Source: an uncultured Saprospiraceae bacterium (GTDB lineage: Bacteria; Bacteroidota; Bacteroidia; Chitinophagales; Saprospiraceae). Taken from it: a DNA stretch of 64,000 nt. The notes beneath the pieces were generated by a model. It was not told where the DNA came from and ran no database searches. It saw only the letters and a program-made list of their open reading frames with translations. The position numbers and the translations under genes were made by a program. Of this stretch, positions 48,030 to 56,765 are shown one piece after another. The stretch's first letter is position 1. Each line of letters opens with the position of its first letter. The stretch covers positions 62,001-126,000 of the forward strand of contig CAJQRD010000001.1 of the NCBI GenBank assembly GCA_905480605.1, read 5' to 3'.

Positions 48030-51000
48030 TTATTTTATTAAAATCATCTTTTTCGTAGAAGAAAAATATTCAGAGTTTAATTGATAATAATAGATTCCGT
48101 TTCCATTAAGATCATTGGCATTTACCATGACTCTATTGATTCCTTTATCGTAAGTGTTTCTATATACTTTAACTACTTTTCCACTTGGGTCATAAATGGT
48201 TACGCTTGCATCAGATTTTTCAACAAACTCAAACTCTATACTTGTGGCACCATTAAATGGATTCGGTGCATTTTGATACAATTTGTTTTCAAGATTCAAA
48301 GCCTTACGATCAAGATCTATATTTAGAACATCAAGATTATCTGTATACATTTCTGAATTGAAAACTTCCTTATTTACTATAAATGCATTGTTTTGAATGT
48401 CAGAACCGGACCTAACTGTCAAGTAAAATAATACCTCACCTTCTTGTGCATTTATGGCTTGCTCACCTACCCAAGATATTTTCAATACACCATCTTCAGT
48501 TAAGTTATATATATCTGAACTGACATCCAAGATACCAGATTCCACATCAACTATTTCAATATCATTATAATACAATGACAACGCCAATTGCATACCTGCT
48601 ATCGATTGGTTATCTTCAAAGTAGAATGGTATTCTATATTCTTTGCTTTGATTTGTGTTTATAACATCATGTGCTAACGTTACATTATCAAAGCTTCTTG
48701 AATTAATATCTGCAGAACTGCTTGACAATACATATGTATTGTTCACATCACCTACTTTTACTCCAATAAAATTGTTATTTACCATATCACTTTCAAGACT
48801 ATTGATTTCGAGCTTTTCTCGGATAGGCCAAGGATTTAGAATATCTACAAAAGTTTGAGATTTATCAATATATTTCCAACTTTCATTTTGGGGAAGTTCA
48901 CTATAAATACCCAGGATAAGTTTTCTCAATTCGATCAAATCAATAGCCGTGACATCCTGACTGTTATTGGCATCGGCAGCCACCATTTGATATGCAGAAT
49001 TTAGCGGCTGTAAGCCTAGTATATGTCTTTGTATTAATACTAAATCAAGAGTTGATACTCCATTTAAATAATCGTCTTTACTTACAATATTTAGTCTGTA
49101 ACTATTAGCCTCCTCTTGGTTTCTAAATACGTAGTCTCCATTAGAATCTGTACTGGAAAATGATCTAGTTTCATCACTCATTTTCAGCAATGATACTTCC
49201 ACATTTTGTAGGATCTCATTAAACTCAGTTTTGACATTTCCTGCTATCATCATTCCTGAAGTATCAGGGCAAATATCATTATTCGCCTGGATAACCATAG
49301 TTGTAACACAGAAGTCTTGATTCCCAGAGTCATCAGTAAACCATATTCTAAATGTTTGCTCTCCTAAATCATCACAAGTAAAACGCATTGAAGTTGCAGA
49401 CAAATCAATTGGATCAAATGATATATCGAGATTTGAATCACAATTATCTTGAGTTCCTAAATCAAAATCGTTCGCCCATATTTCCAAAAATGGTTCATCT
49501 AATACATTCACCGGAGGAGTCAATGCTGTTGAAATACCAGATCGACAATAAGGAACAGGCGATTTGTTGTCCTCAATAGTAACATCGAAACTGCATGTTG
49601 ATAAATTACCACATAATCCTTCGGCTGCCCAAGTAATTGTATAGACTCCAGCTGTTAAAGTTTCATTTGTAATATTGCCATATCCTGATGAAGTAACTAA
49701 CCCATTTAAAGTAATTTCATACGCCACTTCTGACGCTTCAATTTCTTCTTGAAGACACAAATCAAATGCAGTTGGAGCTTCAAAATTGGCTATATATTCG
49801 CAATTATTTGTCACTACTCCAAAGGTTGTATCCTGTTGGCAATTTGTCAACTCAGGACCTTCTATACTTTGAACTTTTATAATTTGATTTCTTGACCAAA
49901 TTCCTTGTCCTGGATTGTTGTTAGAGTCATATAAACAGAAATCAATAACAGTCCATGTTCTGATAACTTTTATACAGTAGCCAGACACATCATCAAAAAT
50001 TCTATCCTTATATGAATAAGATAGCTGTGCACAAATTGGTGCTTCATCTACTGGCACTCCATTGTATAGCACCGCATCATTAAGATCAGTTGCATAATTC
50101 GAACACGATGCATCATCTCTATCAGCAGGCCATGTAAAACTATTGCTGGTAAGCACAGCATCACTTGTAAAGTTGAATGTTTGTTCACAAGATGTCAATT
50201 CTGAAGTTACACCAGGCAGATCAGCAAACCATCGCCTTGTAATAACACCATCACCACAAATATCATTTATACTCCCAGAATCTTCGTATCTCAATTCTAT
50301 ATTACCACATCCTCCTTCAACAATTGGTATTCCAGTAACATCTGTTGAATCAATCATTGCAGCTTCTGTACAATTAAAATTCCAAACCAACTGAGGGCAA
50401 GATTCAATAGCCAAGCCCGTTTTATCTTGAACAAGTACTACTACAGAACACGTATTTGTCAAGCCACTTTCATCCGTAACTCTAAGTGTAACACCCATCG
50501 TTAAACCACCTTCTTGGCAGCAGAAAGAAATGAAATCACTGAATTCCAAATCATTATTACTGTACTCAGGAAGATCAGCACAATACGTTGTATCTTTTTT
50601 CAAGGACAAAGTAACAGGTCCACCACATTCATCATAAGACCCATCATCTATCGCTTCTGGATAAAGTCTACCCCATCCATTATCAGCAATTGATACAGCA
50701 GTGAATTGATCACAAACTATCACAGGAGCTGCATCATCTCTCACAATAATTATGAATGTTTCTTCAGTTTCATTTCCACATTCATCTGTGAAAATATATT
50801 TTATTGTGTTGTTCCCACTTTGCAACTGATCAGCTCTGAAAACATTGTTTCCTCTATTTTCAGCATTTAGGTAATCAGGATCAAAATTTTGAGGATCTGA
50901 TTCCAAACCAGGCAAGTAAATTACATTTATAGTAAGATTACTTAAATCCGAACAATCGGAAAGGTCCTTTACACCAGTTATATGAGAAGTATCAAGTGGC

Positions 51001-52403
51001 ATAAAATCAACAACACCTTTACAATCCCTGTCCGTACTAAACACTAAGCTATCATCTGGCACCATGAACGAAGGAGCAACATTATCTTCAACTTTTATTG
51101 TTTGGTAACTTTGAGCATATTCGGCAGTACACCAATCAAGAACTGTCCAACGTCTTAATATTTTAATTGTGTTGATACCACATAAACTAAAAGTATCATC
51201 AGCAAAGGTCACATTCATTCTGCAAAGGCCTTCGTCTTCAATATATAAACCATCCAATAAAGGTTGTCCTGTATTGGCAGGGCTCAAGTCCAAAAGACCA
51301 TTGGTTAAGATACTTGGATCTGTGCATGAAAAATCCATATTGACAGGAAATTCAACTTCTGACAATTCTTTCTTTTCAAAATAAATTGAGAAGTCACAGA
51401 GGTCAGTACTTAATCCTGCATCATCCCTTGTAAAGTATTCAATATCTCTTTGTGCAGTAATCCCATCTATACATTCAATACTATTTGTTTCATCCCTGTT
51501 GATAATAACTTCAACATTTGGATCACAATTATCACTTTGTTGGAATTTGTAAAAAGAAACTGTATTAAATTCCATGCAGACACCAGCAGCAATAGCCGCT
51601 TGATTTGCGGGTGTATTCTCAATTACTAAAGTTACAGAGGCTCCAAGGTTTGTATTAAGAGCCTGGACCCCTTGAACTTCTCCAGTGTATACATCTGTAT
51701 TTACTGGATCCTCATTAAAAGAATATGTATCACCACTTGTCATTATAATACCTGAACCAGATCCTGTCATTGTTGTTAATGGAACATTAATGTCCACAAA
51801 GTCAATAACTTCCCATTGCTCACAACTTCCAGATCCTGTCAAAGGTGTCATAAGTAAACTGATGGTATTGGGATCCATATCTATATCCGTAGAACCAGAA
51901 CCAGTACAATAGGTTAATGTATTCATAGATGTTAAAATCTGTGAAAGATCCTTAGAACAATCAACTGTAAAGTCGTCAATACAAGTTACAGTTGGAGGCA
52001 ATTTATCTTCAACTGTAAACCATCCCCAACAAGATATTGTTGTTCCGTTATCATCTAGAAAAGATACACTAGCTTTATAGTCAGCGCCCACAAAAGAGCC
52101 ATCTATAACTGGATAATGTATCTCACCACTAATATCAACTGTAGATTCTAAAAGTATAACATCGCTAGCGGATGAGATAGTAACCATGTAATCACAAGCG
52201 TCTCTTTCATCTTCAAGAATCAAGTCGGGATTTAACTCCGCAAAACATTGATAATCAAGTGAAATTTGGATCCTGTCATTACATCCCAAAGATTGAGGAC
52301 ATTGAGCTGATGCATTAAACTGCATCAACAAACAAAACAAAGCCACAGAAAAAATTCTGTAAGCTCCTAAATCTTTTAACCTTGATGAATAATTATTAAC
52401 CAT
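48030..52403 (-). CDS. Giant paralogue D: surface protein with dockerin-like and cohesin-like modules, T9SS type A sorting domain
   Basis: I start at the ATG at 52403 (1457 aa); the open frame reaches a TTG nine codons earlier. A long N-terminus ends in a signal peptide (FSVALFCLLMQFNASAQ). The shared module follows (LGCNDRIQISLDYQCFAELN...SCWGWFTVEDKLPP). HYR/Ig-like Cys-rich repeats with ILRRWTVLDWC occupy the middle. A dockerin-like module (about 1108-1175: NGVSTLDLVLIQRHILGL and loop DANNSQDVTAID), DVNNTY-type linker, cohesin-like module (about 1248-1354) and type A sorting domain (about 1370-1457, NAPNPFNGATSIEF...KKMILIK) close the protein. A response-regulator gene lies 99 bases upstream on the same strand with no terminator between. 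Confidence 0.85.
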   Translation of the reverse strand: MVNNYSSRLKDLGAYRIFSVALFCLLMQFNASAQCPQSLGCNDRIQISLDYQCFAELNPDLILEDERDACDYMVTISSASDVILLESTVDISGEIHYPVIDGSFVGADYKASVSFLDDNGTTISCWGWFTVEDKLPPTVTCIDDFTVDCSKDLSQILTSMNTLTYCTGSGSTDIDMDPNTISLLMTPLTGSGSCEQWEVIDFVDINVPLTTMTGSGSGIIMTSGDTYSFNEDPVNTDVYTGEVQGVQALNTNLGASVTLVIENTPANQAAIAAGVCMEFNTVSFYKFQQSDNCDPNVEVIINRDETNSIECIDGITAQRDIEYFTRDDAGLSTDLCDFSIYFEKKELSEVEFPVNMDFSCTDPSILTNGLLDLSPANTGQPLLDGLYIEDEGLCRMNVTFADDTFSLCGINTIKILRRWTVLDWCTAEYAQSYQTIKVEDNVAPSFMVPDDSLVFSTDRDCKGVVDFMPLDTSHITGVKDLSDCSDLSNLTINVIYLPGLESDPQNFDPDYLNAENRGNNVFRADQLQSGNNTIKYIFTDECGNETEETFIIIVRDDAAPVIVCDQFTAVSIADNGWGRLYPEAIDDGSYDECGGPVTLSLKKDTTYCADLPEYSNNDLEFSDFISFCCQEGGLTMGVTLRVTDESGLTNTCSVVVLVQDKTGLAIESCPQLVWNFNCTEAAMIDSTDVTGIPIVEGGCGNIELRYEDSGSINDICGDGVITRRWFADLPGVTSELTSCEQTFNFTSDAVLTSNSFTWPADRDDASCSNYATDLNDAVLYNGVPVDEAPICAQLSYSYKDRIFDDVSGYCIKVIRTWTVIDFCLYDSNNNPGQGIWSRNQIIKVQSIEGPELTNCQQDTTFGVVTNNCEYIANFEAPTAFDLCLQEEIEASEVAYEITLNGLVTSSGYGNITNETLTAGVYTITWAAEGLCGNLSTCSFDVTIEDNKSPVPYCRSGISTALTPPVNVLDEPFLEIWANDFDLGTQDNCDSNLDISFDPIDLSATSMRFTCDDLGEQTFRIWFTDDSGNQDFCVTTMVIQANNDICPDTSGMMIAGNVKTEFNEILQNVEVSLLKMSDETRSFSSTDSNGDYVFRNQEEANSYRLNIVSKDDYLNGVSTLDLVLIQRHILGLQPLNSAYQMVAADANNSQDVTAIDLIELRKLILGIYSELPQNESWKYIDKSQTFVDILNPWPIREKLEINSLESDMVNNNFIGVKVGDVNNTYVLSSSSADINSRSFDNVTLAHDVINTNQSKEYRIPFYFEDNQSIAGMQLALSLYYNDIEIVDVESGILDVSSDIYNLTEDGVLKISWVGEQAINAQEGEVLFYLTVRSGSDIQNNAFIVNKEVFNSEMYTDNLDVLNIDLDRKALNLENKLYQNAPNPFNGATSIEFEFVEKSDASVTIYDPSGKVVKVYRNTYDKGINRVMVNANDLNGNGIYYYQLNSEYFSSTKKMILIK

Positions 52404-52502
52404 AAGTAAATCAGTTTTTGGCAGAGCCAAAGTTTTTGGATTAAACTATTTTTTTTGTTCAGATATAGAAGCGAGGGGACTGCTTCAAAACTTAAATTTT
52501 AT

Positions 52503-53171
52503 TTATACCAATTGATTTTCGAGAGCAAATTTTATGAGATTGATTGTGTTTCTTACTCCCAATTTTCTCATAATATTCTTTCTATGAACACCAACTGTTT
52601 GATCACTAATGAATAATTCTTTAGCGATTTCTTTATTGTTTTTGGCTTGGGTAATCAATTCTAAAACTTCATGTTCTCTAGTTGTGAGTTTTTGCTTGAT
52701 TACAAAGCGATCTTCGTAATTTGATTTTTTATTTCCTAGAAGTCTTTTGCCATTAGGAGGAGTTATATGAAGTCCTGGCGCCAAGTAAGTATTACCAGTT
52801 AAAACCTCTTCAATTCCTTTTAGAAGCTCTTCAGGTTCATTTGATTTTAGAATATATCCATCAGCGCCTGTTTTGAGGGCTTGACCTACAAATTTGTAAT
52901 CACCGTAGGAAGTCAAAACTAAAATTCTAATATTTTTAAATTGCTTTCTTATTTGAGGAATAAGCTCTAATCCATCCTCATCAGGCAGATTTAAGTCCAT
53001 TATTACCAAATCAGTATTCAAGTTTTTATTCAGAAACAGCATAAGGCCTTCTGCACTTCTTTCCTCACCAATAATATTAATATCCAGTGGATTACCTTCA
53101 TTGAAAAAAGCTTTTAGCCCTGCCGTGAAAATGGCTTGAATATCCACCAAAACACTATTAATTGCTGACAT
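52503..53171 (-). CDS. NarL/FixJ-type response regulator with an incomplete acidic pocket
   Basis: The 222-residue protein has a receiver domain (about 5-120) with phospho-acceptor Asp59 (VIMDLNLP), Thr87 and Lys109 in place, and a LuxR-type helix-turn-helix (about 158-222: LTTREHEVLELITQAKNNKE, then TVGVHRKNIMRKLGVRN). The N-terminal acidic pair, usually DD or DE, is DI here (VLVDIQAIF, Asp10-Ile11), so one metal-coordinating acid is missing; phosphorylation may be weakened or absent. No histidine kinase gene is adjacent. It lies immediately upstream of giant paralogue D, and the link may be transcriptional or regulatory. Confidence 0.88.
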   Translation of the reverse strand: MSAINSVLVDIQAIFTAGLKAFFNEGNPLDINIIGEERSAEGLMLFLNKNLNTDLVIMDLNLPDEDGLELIPQIRKQFKNIRILVLTSYGDYKFVGQALKTGADGYILKSNEPEELLKGIEEVLTGNTYLAPGLHITPPNGKRLLGNKKSNYEDRFVIKQKLTTREHEVLELITQAKNNKEIAKELFISDQTVGVHRKNIMRKLGVRNTINLIKFALENQLV

Positions 53172-53240
53172 TTAGATTAAATATTATAAAAAATCAAATA
53201 ATGCATATACCCTAAATGGTATAGTTCATAGGTCAGAATG

Positions 53241-53248
53241 CAAAACTA
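53241..53248 (-). promoter_or_regulatory. Candidate -7 element of the response regulator gene
   Basis: The minus strand reads TAGTTTTG, matching TAnnTTTG, about 70 bases before the start codon. No standard-distance TTTG element. Confidence 0.4.
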
Positions 53249-53392
53249 GTGCCAACTTTGTATTATATAAATATTATATATATAGATGAGGATTTTAAGC
53301 CCATGAAGAGCTCAATTAAGACGGTAGTTTGAGTGACTTTAATAAAAAATCAATTTTATTATAGAGAAAGCAATTTGAGGGTCTATTTATAA

Positions 53393-54355
53393 TTAAGTCA
53401 ATGATTTAGAGTCTATAACAGTTGTTTTCTCATTGTTTGTTACAGCATATACGAATCCTGGCTGAATGCTATAAGCGCCATGTTCGCCTGCTTTATTGAT
53501 GGCTATCAAACCGACTTGGAGATCTTTGATGTCGTATTTATTATTAATTCTGGTAACAGCTTCTTTACACGCTTGAGCGGGGGACATACCGTTGCGCATT
53601 AATTCAACCACTAAAAAGGTACTGCACGACTTTAATACAATTTCACCGAGACCAGTTGCTGTTGCTGCTCCAACTTCATTATCTACAAAAAGTCCAGAGC
53701 CAATTATAGGTGAATCGCCAACTCTTCCAGGGATTTTATAAGCCAAACCACTTGTGGAGCAGGCACCACTTATTGTCCCTTTAGCATTACGAGCAATCAT
53801 ACCAATTGTATCGTGTCTTTCAATATTAATCTCGGGATTGTAAATAGATTTTTGCAACCACTTATCATAGGCTATTTTTGAATCTTCAGTAAGTAGGTTG
53901 GTCTTTTTGAACCCTTGATCCATAGCAAAGTTATGAGCCCCTTGCCCAGTCAAAATAACATGCGGGGTCTCTTCCATCACTTTTCTAGCCACTGAAACAG
54001 CATTTACAACTTCTTTAAGGCAGGTTACAGATCCAGCATTGCCTTTTTCATCCATTATACAGGCATCAAGTGTAACTTCTCCTGAATTATCAGGCCTTCC
54101 ACCAAATCCAACTGATGTATCCTTAGGATCTTCTTCAACAGAGTTTATCCCTTTTTCAATAGCATCTAAGAGGGATCCATTCTTATTTAAGATAGATTTT
54201 GCGACTTCATTGGCATTTGTATTTGCCCAAGTGCTTATAATAACGTCTCCTTTGTAAAATGGGGTTTTTTTTGATGAATTATTTTGACAAGCGCTTAAAA
54301 AAGCTGAGCCAGCCAAAGCACTTAAAACCTTATTAAAGCTCCTTCTATTAATCAT
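53393..54355 (-). CDS. N-terminal nucleophile hydrolase, asparaginase/glycosylasparaginase family, exported lipoprotein
   Basis: The 320-residue protein starts with a twin-arginine-like NRRSFNKVL and a lipobox LSAC (Cys23), so it is probably a Tat-exported lipoprotein. The body matches the N4-(beta-N-acetylglucosaminyl)-L-asparaginase / isoaspartyl peptidase fold. The autocleavage site HDT-IGMIA puts catalytic Thr183 at the new N-terminus; GRVGDSPIIGSGLFVDNE and ATATGLGE supply substrate contacts, and GGRPDNSGEVTLDACIMD is the alpha-subunit signature. It would cleave glycosylated or isomerised asparagine. Mature enzyme should be an alpha/beta heterodimer. Confidence 0.87.
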   Translation of the reverse strand: MINRRSFNKVLSALAGSAFLSACQNNSSKKTPFYKGDVIISTWANTNANEVAKSILNKNGSLLDAIEKGINSVEEDPKDTSVGFGGRPDNSGEVTLDACIMDEKGNAGSVTCLKEVVNAVSVARKVMEETPHVILTGQGAHNFAMDQGFKKTNLLTEDSKIAYDKWLQKSIYNPEINIERHDTIGMIARNAKGTISGACSTSGLAYKIPGRVGDSPIIGSGLFVDNEVGAATATGLGEIVLKSCSTFLVVELMRNGMSPAQACKEAVTRINNKYDIKDLQVGLIAINKAGEHGAYSIQPGFVYAVTNNEKTTVIDSKSLT

Positions 54356-54464
54356 TCCATTTTGTTTTAATTATTCAAGTTGGAAATACTTCAACATGAA
54401 ACACAATTCTTAGTACTGGAGATTGATTATAAATAAGAATAGTTGAAAATGATTAAAGCTTAGT

Positions 54465-56360
54465 TTATTCTTTGATCAAACGAAGAATATTATAAGCATC
54501 TCCAGTTTCAATTAAAATATTATAGAAACCAAGCGGCCAATTTTCCTCTATGGGGATTTCAATACTATTATTACCTTCCAGTACGGAATATTCATTAGAA
54601 CTCATCAATTGACCAATGTTATTGAAAATACTAACTGTAACATCTACATCTTGATCAGCATACAACTTCATTGTAGTTGAAGACAATGCCGGATTTGGAA
54701 AAAGACTTGCAGATAAAAGTTCAGTACCAATTTGTGGACCGTCAGGAATATCGCTATGTGGCATAGCAAAGAATAAGTCTTTCTGCATTATGGACAATGA
54801 GGTATTGCGCATCAGAATATCATATAATTTAGTATGCTTAATGCCTTTTCTTTCATTTAGTGTAAATGCAGGATCATTTTCAAAATAAAATCTATCACCG
54901 TCTCTGAGGCTTTGAAATTGATTTTCCATAATACGCATAACCAATTGACCAAAAGTGGCATTGTTAAGATGCTCTTCAGCCAACATTCCAACCCATGCAT
55001 CTATATTATCTACAGAGCCATAAATTTCTCTTAATGTTTGGGCGTCTTCTGAAGTACTTACGAAATCTTCAAAATCATTTGCTGTTGGCAATCCGAAGTC
55101 TTGTCTTAGGGTATTATAGTCACTAATACCTCTATCTCTTCCTCTATAAATATTGATAGATGCAAGATCCAATCCTCCACTTCCAGGGCCACCGAATAAG
55201 AAATTTCGCAAATCACTGATGACTTTACAATCCATCTTTTGCATTACTTGTGTTCCCATACCTTTAAAGAATGGGTCAATTCCACCTGCAAGTAAAATAG
55301 CTTGTGGGTTGAAAAAAGCATCTTTTAATCTGATTGACCCACTTGAGATATCCTCTCCATCATTATCCATTCTTAGGAGATCAGAATTGATTAGAGTATG
55401 ACCTATTCGGAATGCAGCTGCTGAAAAGACATTTGAAATCCCTGGATTCATTCGATTGCTATATCCTTGATATTCTGGTAGATAAACACCTAAAGCAGGA
55501 AGAAATTCATAAAATAAAATATTCTGAATATAAGCACCAAGAATTTTCCTTGCCCTTTGGTATATTCGTTCATCGTTCCACGTAGAGTGCTCAGATAATA
55601 TTTTATCACAAAGTCTGTTGTGCTCTCGAACAAATACGGTGTGAAGTCCAGTAAGTAAAGGATTTTCATTGGCTCTAACATCACCCGCAACAAAATACTT
55701 ATTTAGTGATCTTGTATCATCTGCCATAAAAGGAGAATCTAAATCCACTTCATCATTTGGGTTACCGGTAACAGTATTCCAAGGAAGAAGGTCACCATCT
55801 GAAACTTTTAATTTCCCATTGTTGAATGATCTTAACCAGTTTGCTCTTTTTTCTGAACTTCCATAAATAGCCGAACCATCAACAAAAGAAGATATTGCAT
55901 TGATATACTGTCTTGGGTTATCTATTGATGTTCCTGTTCCTGGATCTGATAAATTTCTTGAAGTAAAAATATGCGCATCGGTTGGAAAATATTCATCATC
56001 CGCTGGAATATCCAATACAACTTGTTCCAATTCGTTGCCTTCTACAAGTGTGATATCATGATCAATGAATTGACCAAACACCCAAATGAAGTCACTTAAG
56101 TTGGTTAAATCCTTTATACTTTCATTTTGTTCGAAAAGCTTGTTGCTGATTTCTCGTGGAATAGGGAGATTAGAATCGTTGACTTTGGAGATTCCGTCTG
56201 CATAATTTACAGAAGAAATACGTAATACTTGACTATGGGCTGCCCCCCATTCTTTGTTAAGGAGGTTGTTACCATACCCAGAAATAGACCTATTTTCTTG
56301 TCCGATTAGGTTAAAACACAAAAGTAACATTACGGTACTTCCCAAAATCTTTCTTAACAT
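54465..56360 (-). CDS. Animal-type heme peroxidase with T9SS type A sorting domain
   Basis: The 631-residue protein has a signal peptide (1-20) and then a peroxidase of the animal heme peroxidase (cyclooxygenase/myeloperoxidase) superfamily. It shows the distal His101 in FGQFIDHDIT, Arg245-Glu246 in FVREHNRL and proximal His321 in AFRIGHTLI; SFVDGSAIYGSSEKRANWLR is also characteristic. The last ~75 residues (LFPNPALSSTTMKL...GFYNILIETG...LIKE) form a type A sorting domain, so it should be exported by T9SS and held at the surface or released. Chemistry presumably uses H2O2; physiological substrate unknown. Stands alone. Confidence 0.88.
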   Translation of the reverse strand: MLRKILGSTVMLLLCFNLIGQENRSISGYGNNLLNKEWGAAHSQVLRISSVNYADGISKVNDSNLPIPREISNKLFEQNESIKDLTNLSDFIWVFGQFIDHDITLVEGNELEQVVLDIPADDEYFPTDAHIFTSRNLSDPGTGTSIDNPRQYINAISSFVDGSAIYGSSEKRANWLRSFNNGKLKVSDGDLLPWNTVTGNPNDEVDLDSPFMADDTRSLNKYFVAGDVRANENPLLTGLHTVFVREHNRLCDKILSEHSTWNDERIYQRARKILGAYIQNILFYEFLPALGVYLPEYQGYSNRMNPGISNVFSAAAFRIGHTLINSDLLRMDNDGEDISSGSIRLKDAFFNPQAILLAGGIDPFFKGMGTQVMQKMDCKVISDLRNFLFGGPGSGGLDLASINIYRGRDRGISDYNTLRQDFGLPTANDFEDFVSTSEDAQTLREIYGSVDNIDAWVGMLAEEHLNNATFGQLVMRIMENQFQSLRDGDRFYFENDPAFTLNERKGIKHTKLYDILMRNTSLSIMQKDLFFAMPHSDIPDGPQIGTELLSASLFPNPALSSTTMKLYADQDVDVTVSIFNNIGQLMSSNEYSVLEGNNSIEIPIEENWPLGFYNILIETGDAYNILRLIKE

Positions 56361-56765
56361 TCTGCACGTTGTTTTTGCTCAAGGATTAAATTACATAAGT
56401 TGGTTTTTATATAATTCGACAGCAAATATATTAAAATGAGTAGAAATAACAATGGATTTCTATACAAGAAATGAGCCCAAAAGTTGAATTGTGACTGTTA
56501 TTCTTTCATTTCGACTAACTATATTTAAAATCAATGTTATAAATGCTTTATAACGATTTTCATATTAAATTAAATTAATATATGTATTATATTTATTAAC
56601 AAATCATTATTTATACAAAATGAATTAATTTGTTATTTTTTTCATATTACCACCATTTTTATCGGCTATATGTCAAACTCTGATAAATACGTTTATTTTT
56701 TTAATAAAATTTGACACTAAAAGCAAAATGGCTCATTGATTGATTTAATTTAGACAAAATAGGCA
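56361..56765. other. 405-base divergent intergenic region
   Basis: Very AT-rich. It must hold promoters for the peroxidase (-) and for the interrupted outer membrane protein gene (+). I see no exact TAnnTTTG pair with a spaced TTTG, no ORF and no strong hairpin. Confidence 0.5.

Noticed and set aside
18042-52460. TGTTC (GAACA on the minus strand) in the leaders of giant genes A, B and D at 18042, 30328 and 52456
   Set aside because: A five-base match at variable distance from the start is too weak to call a shared regulatory site.
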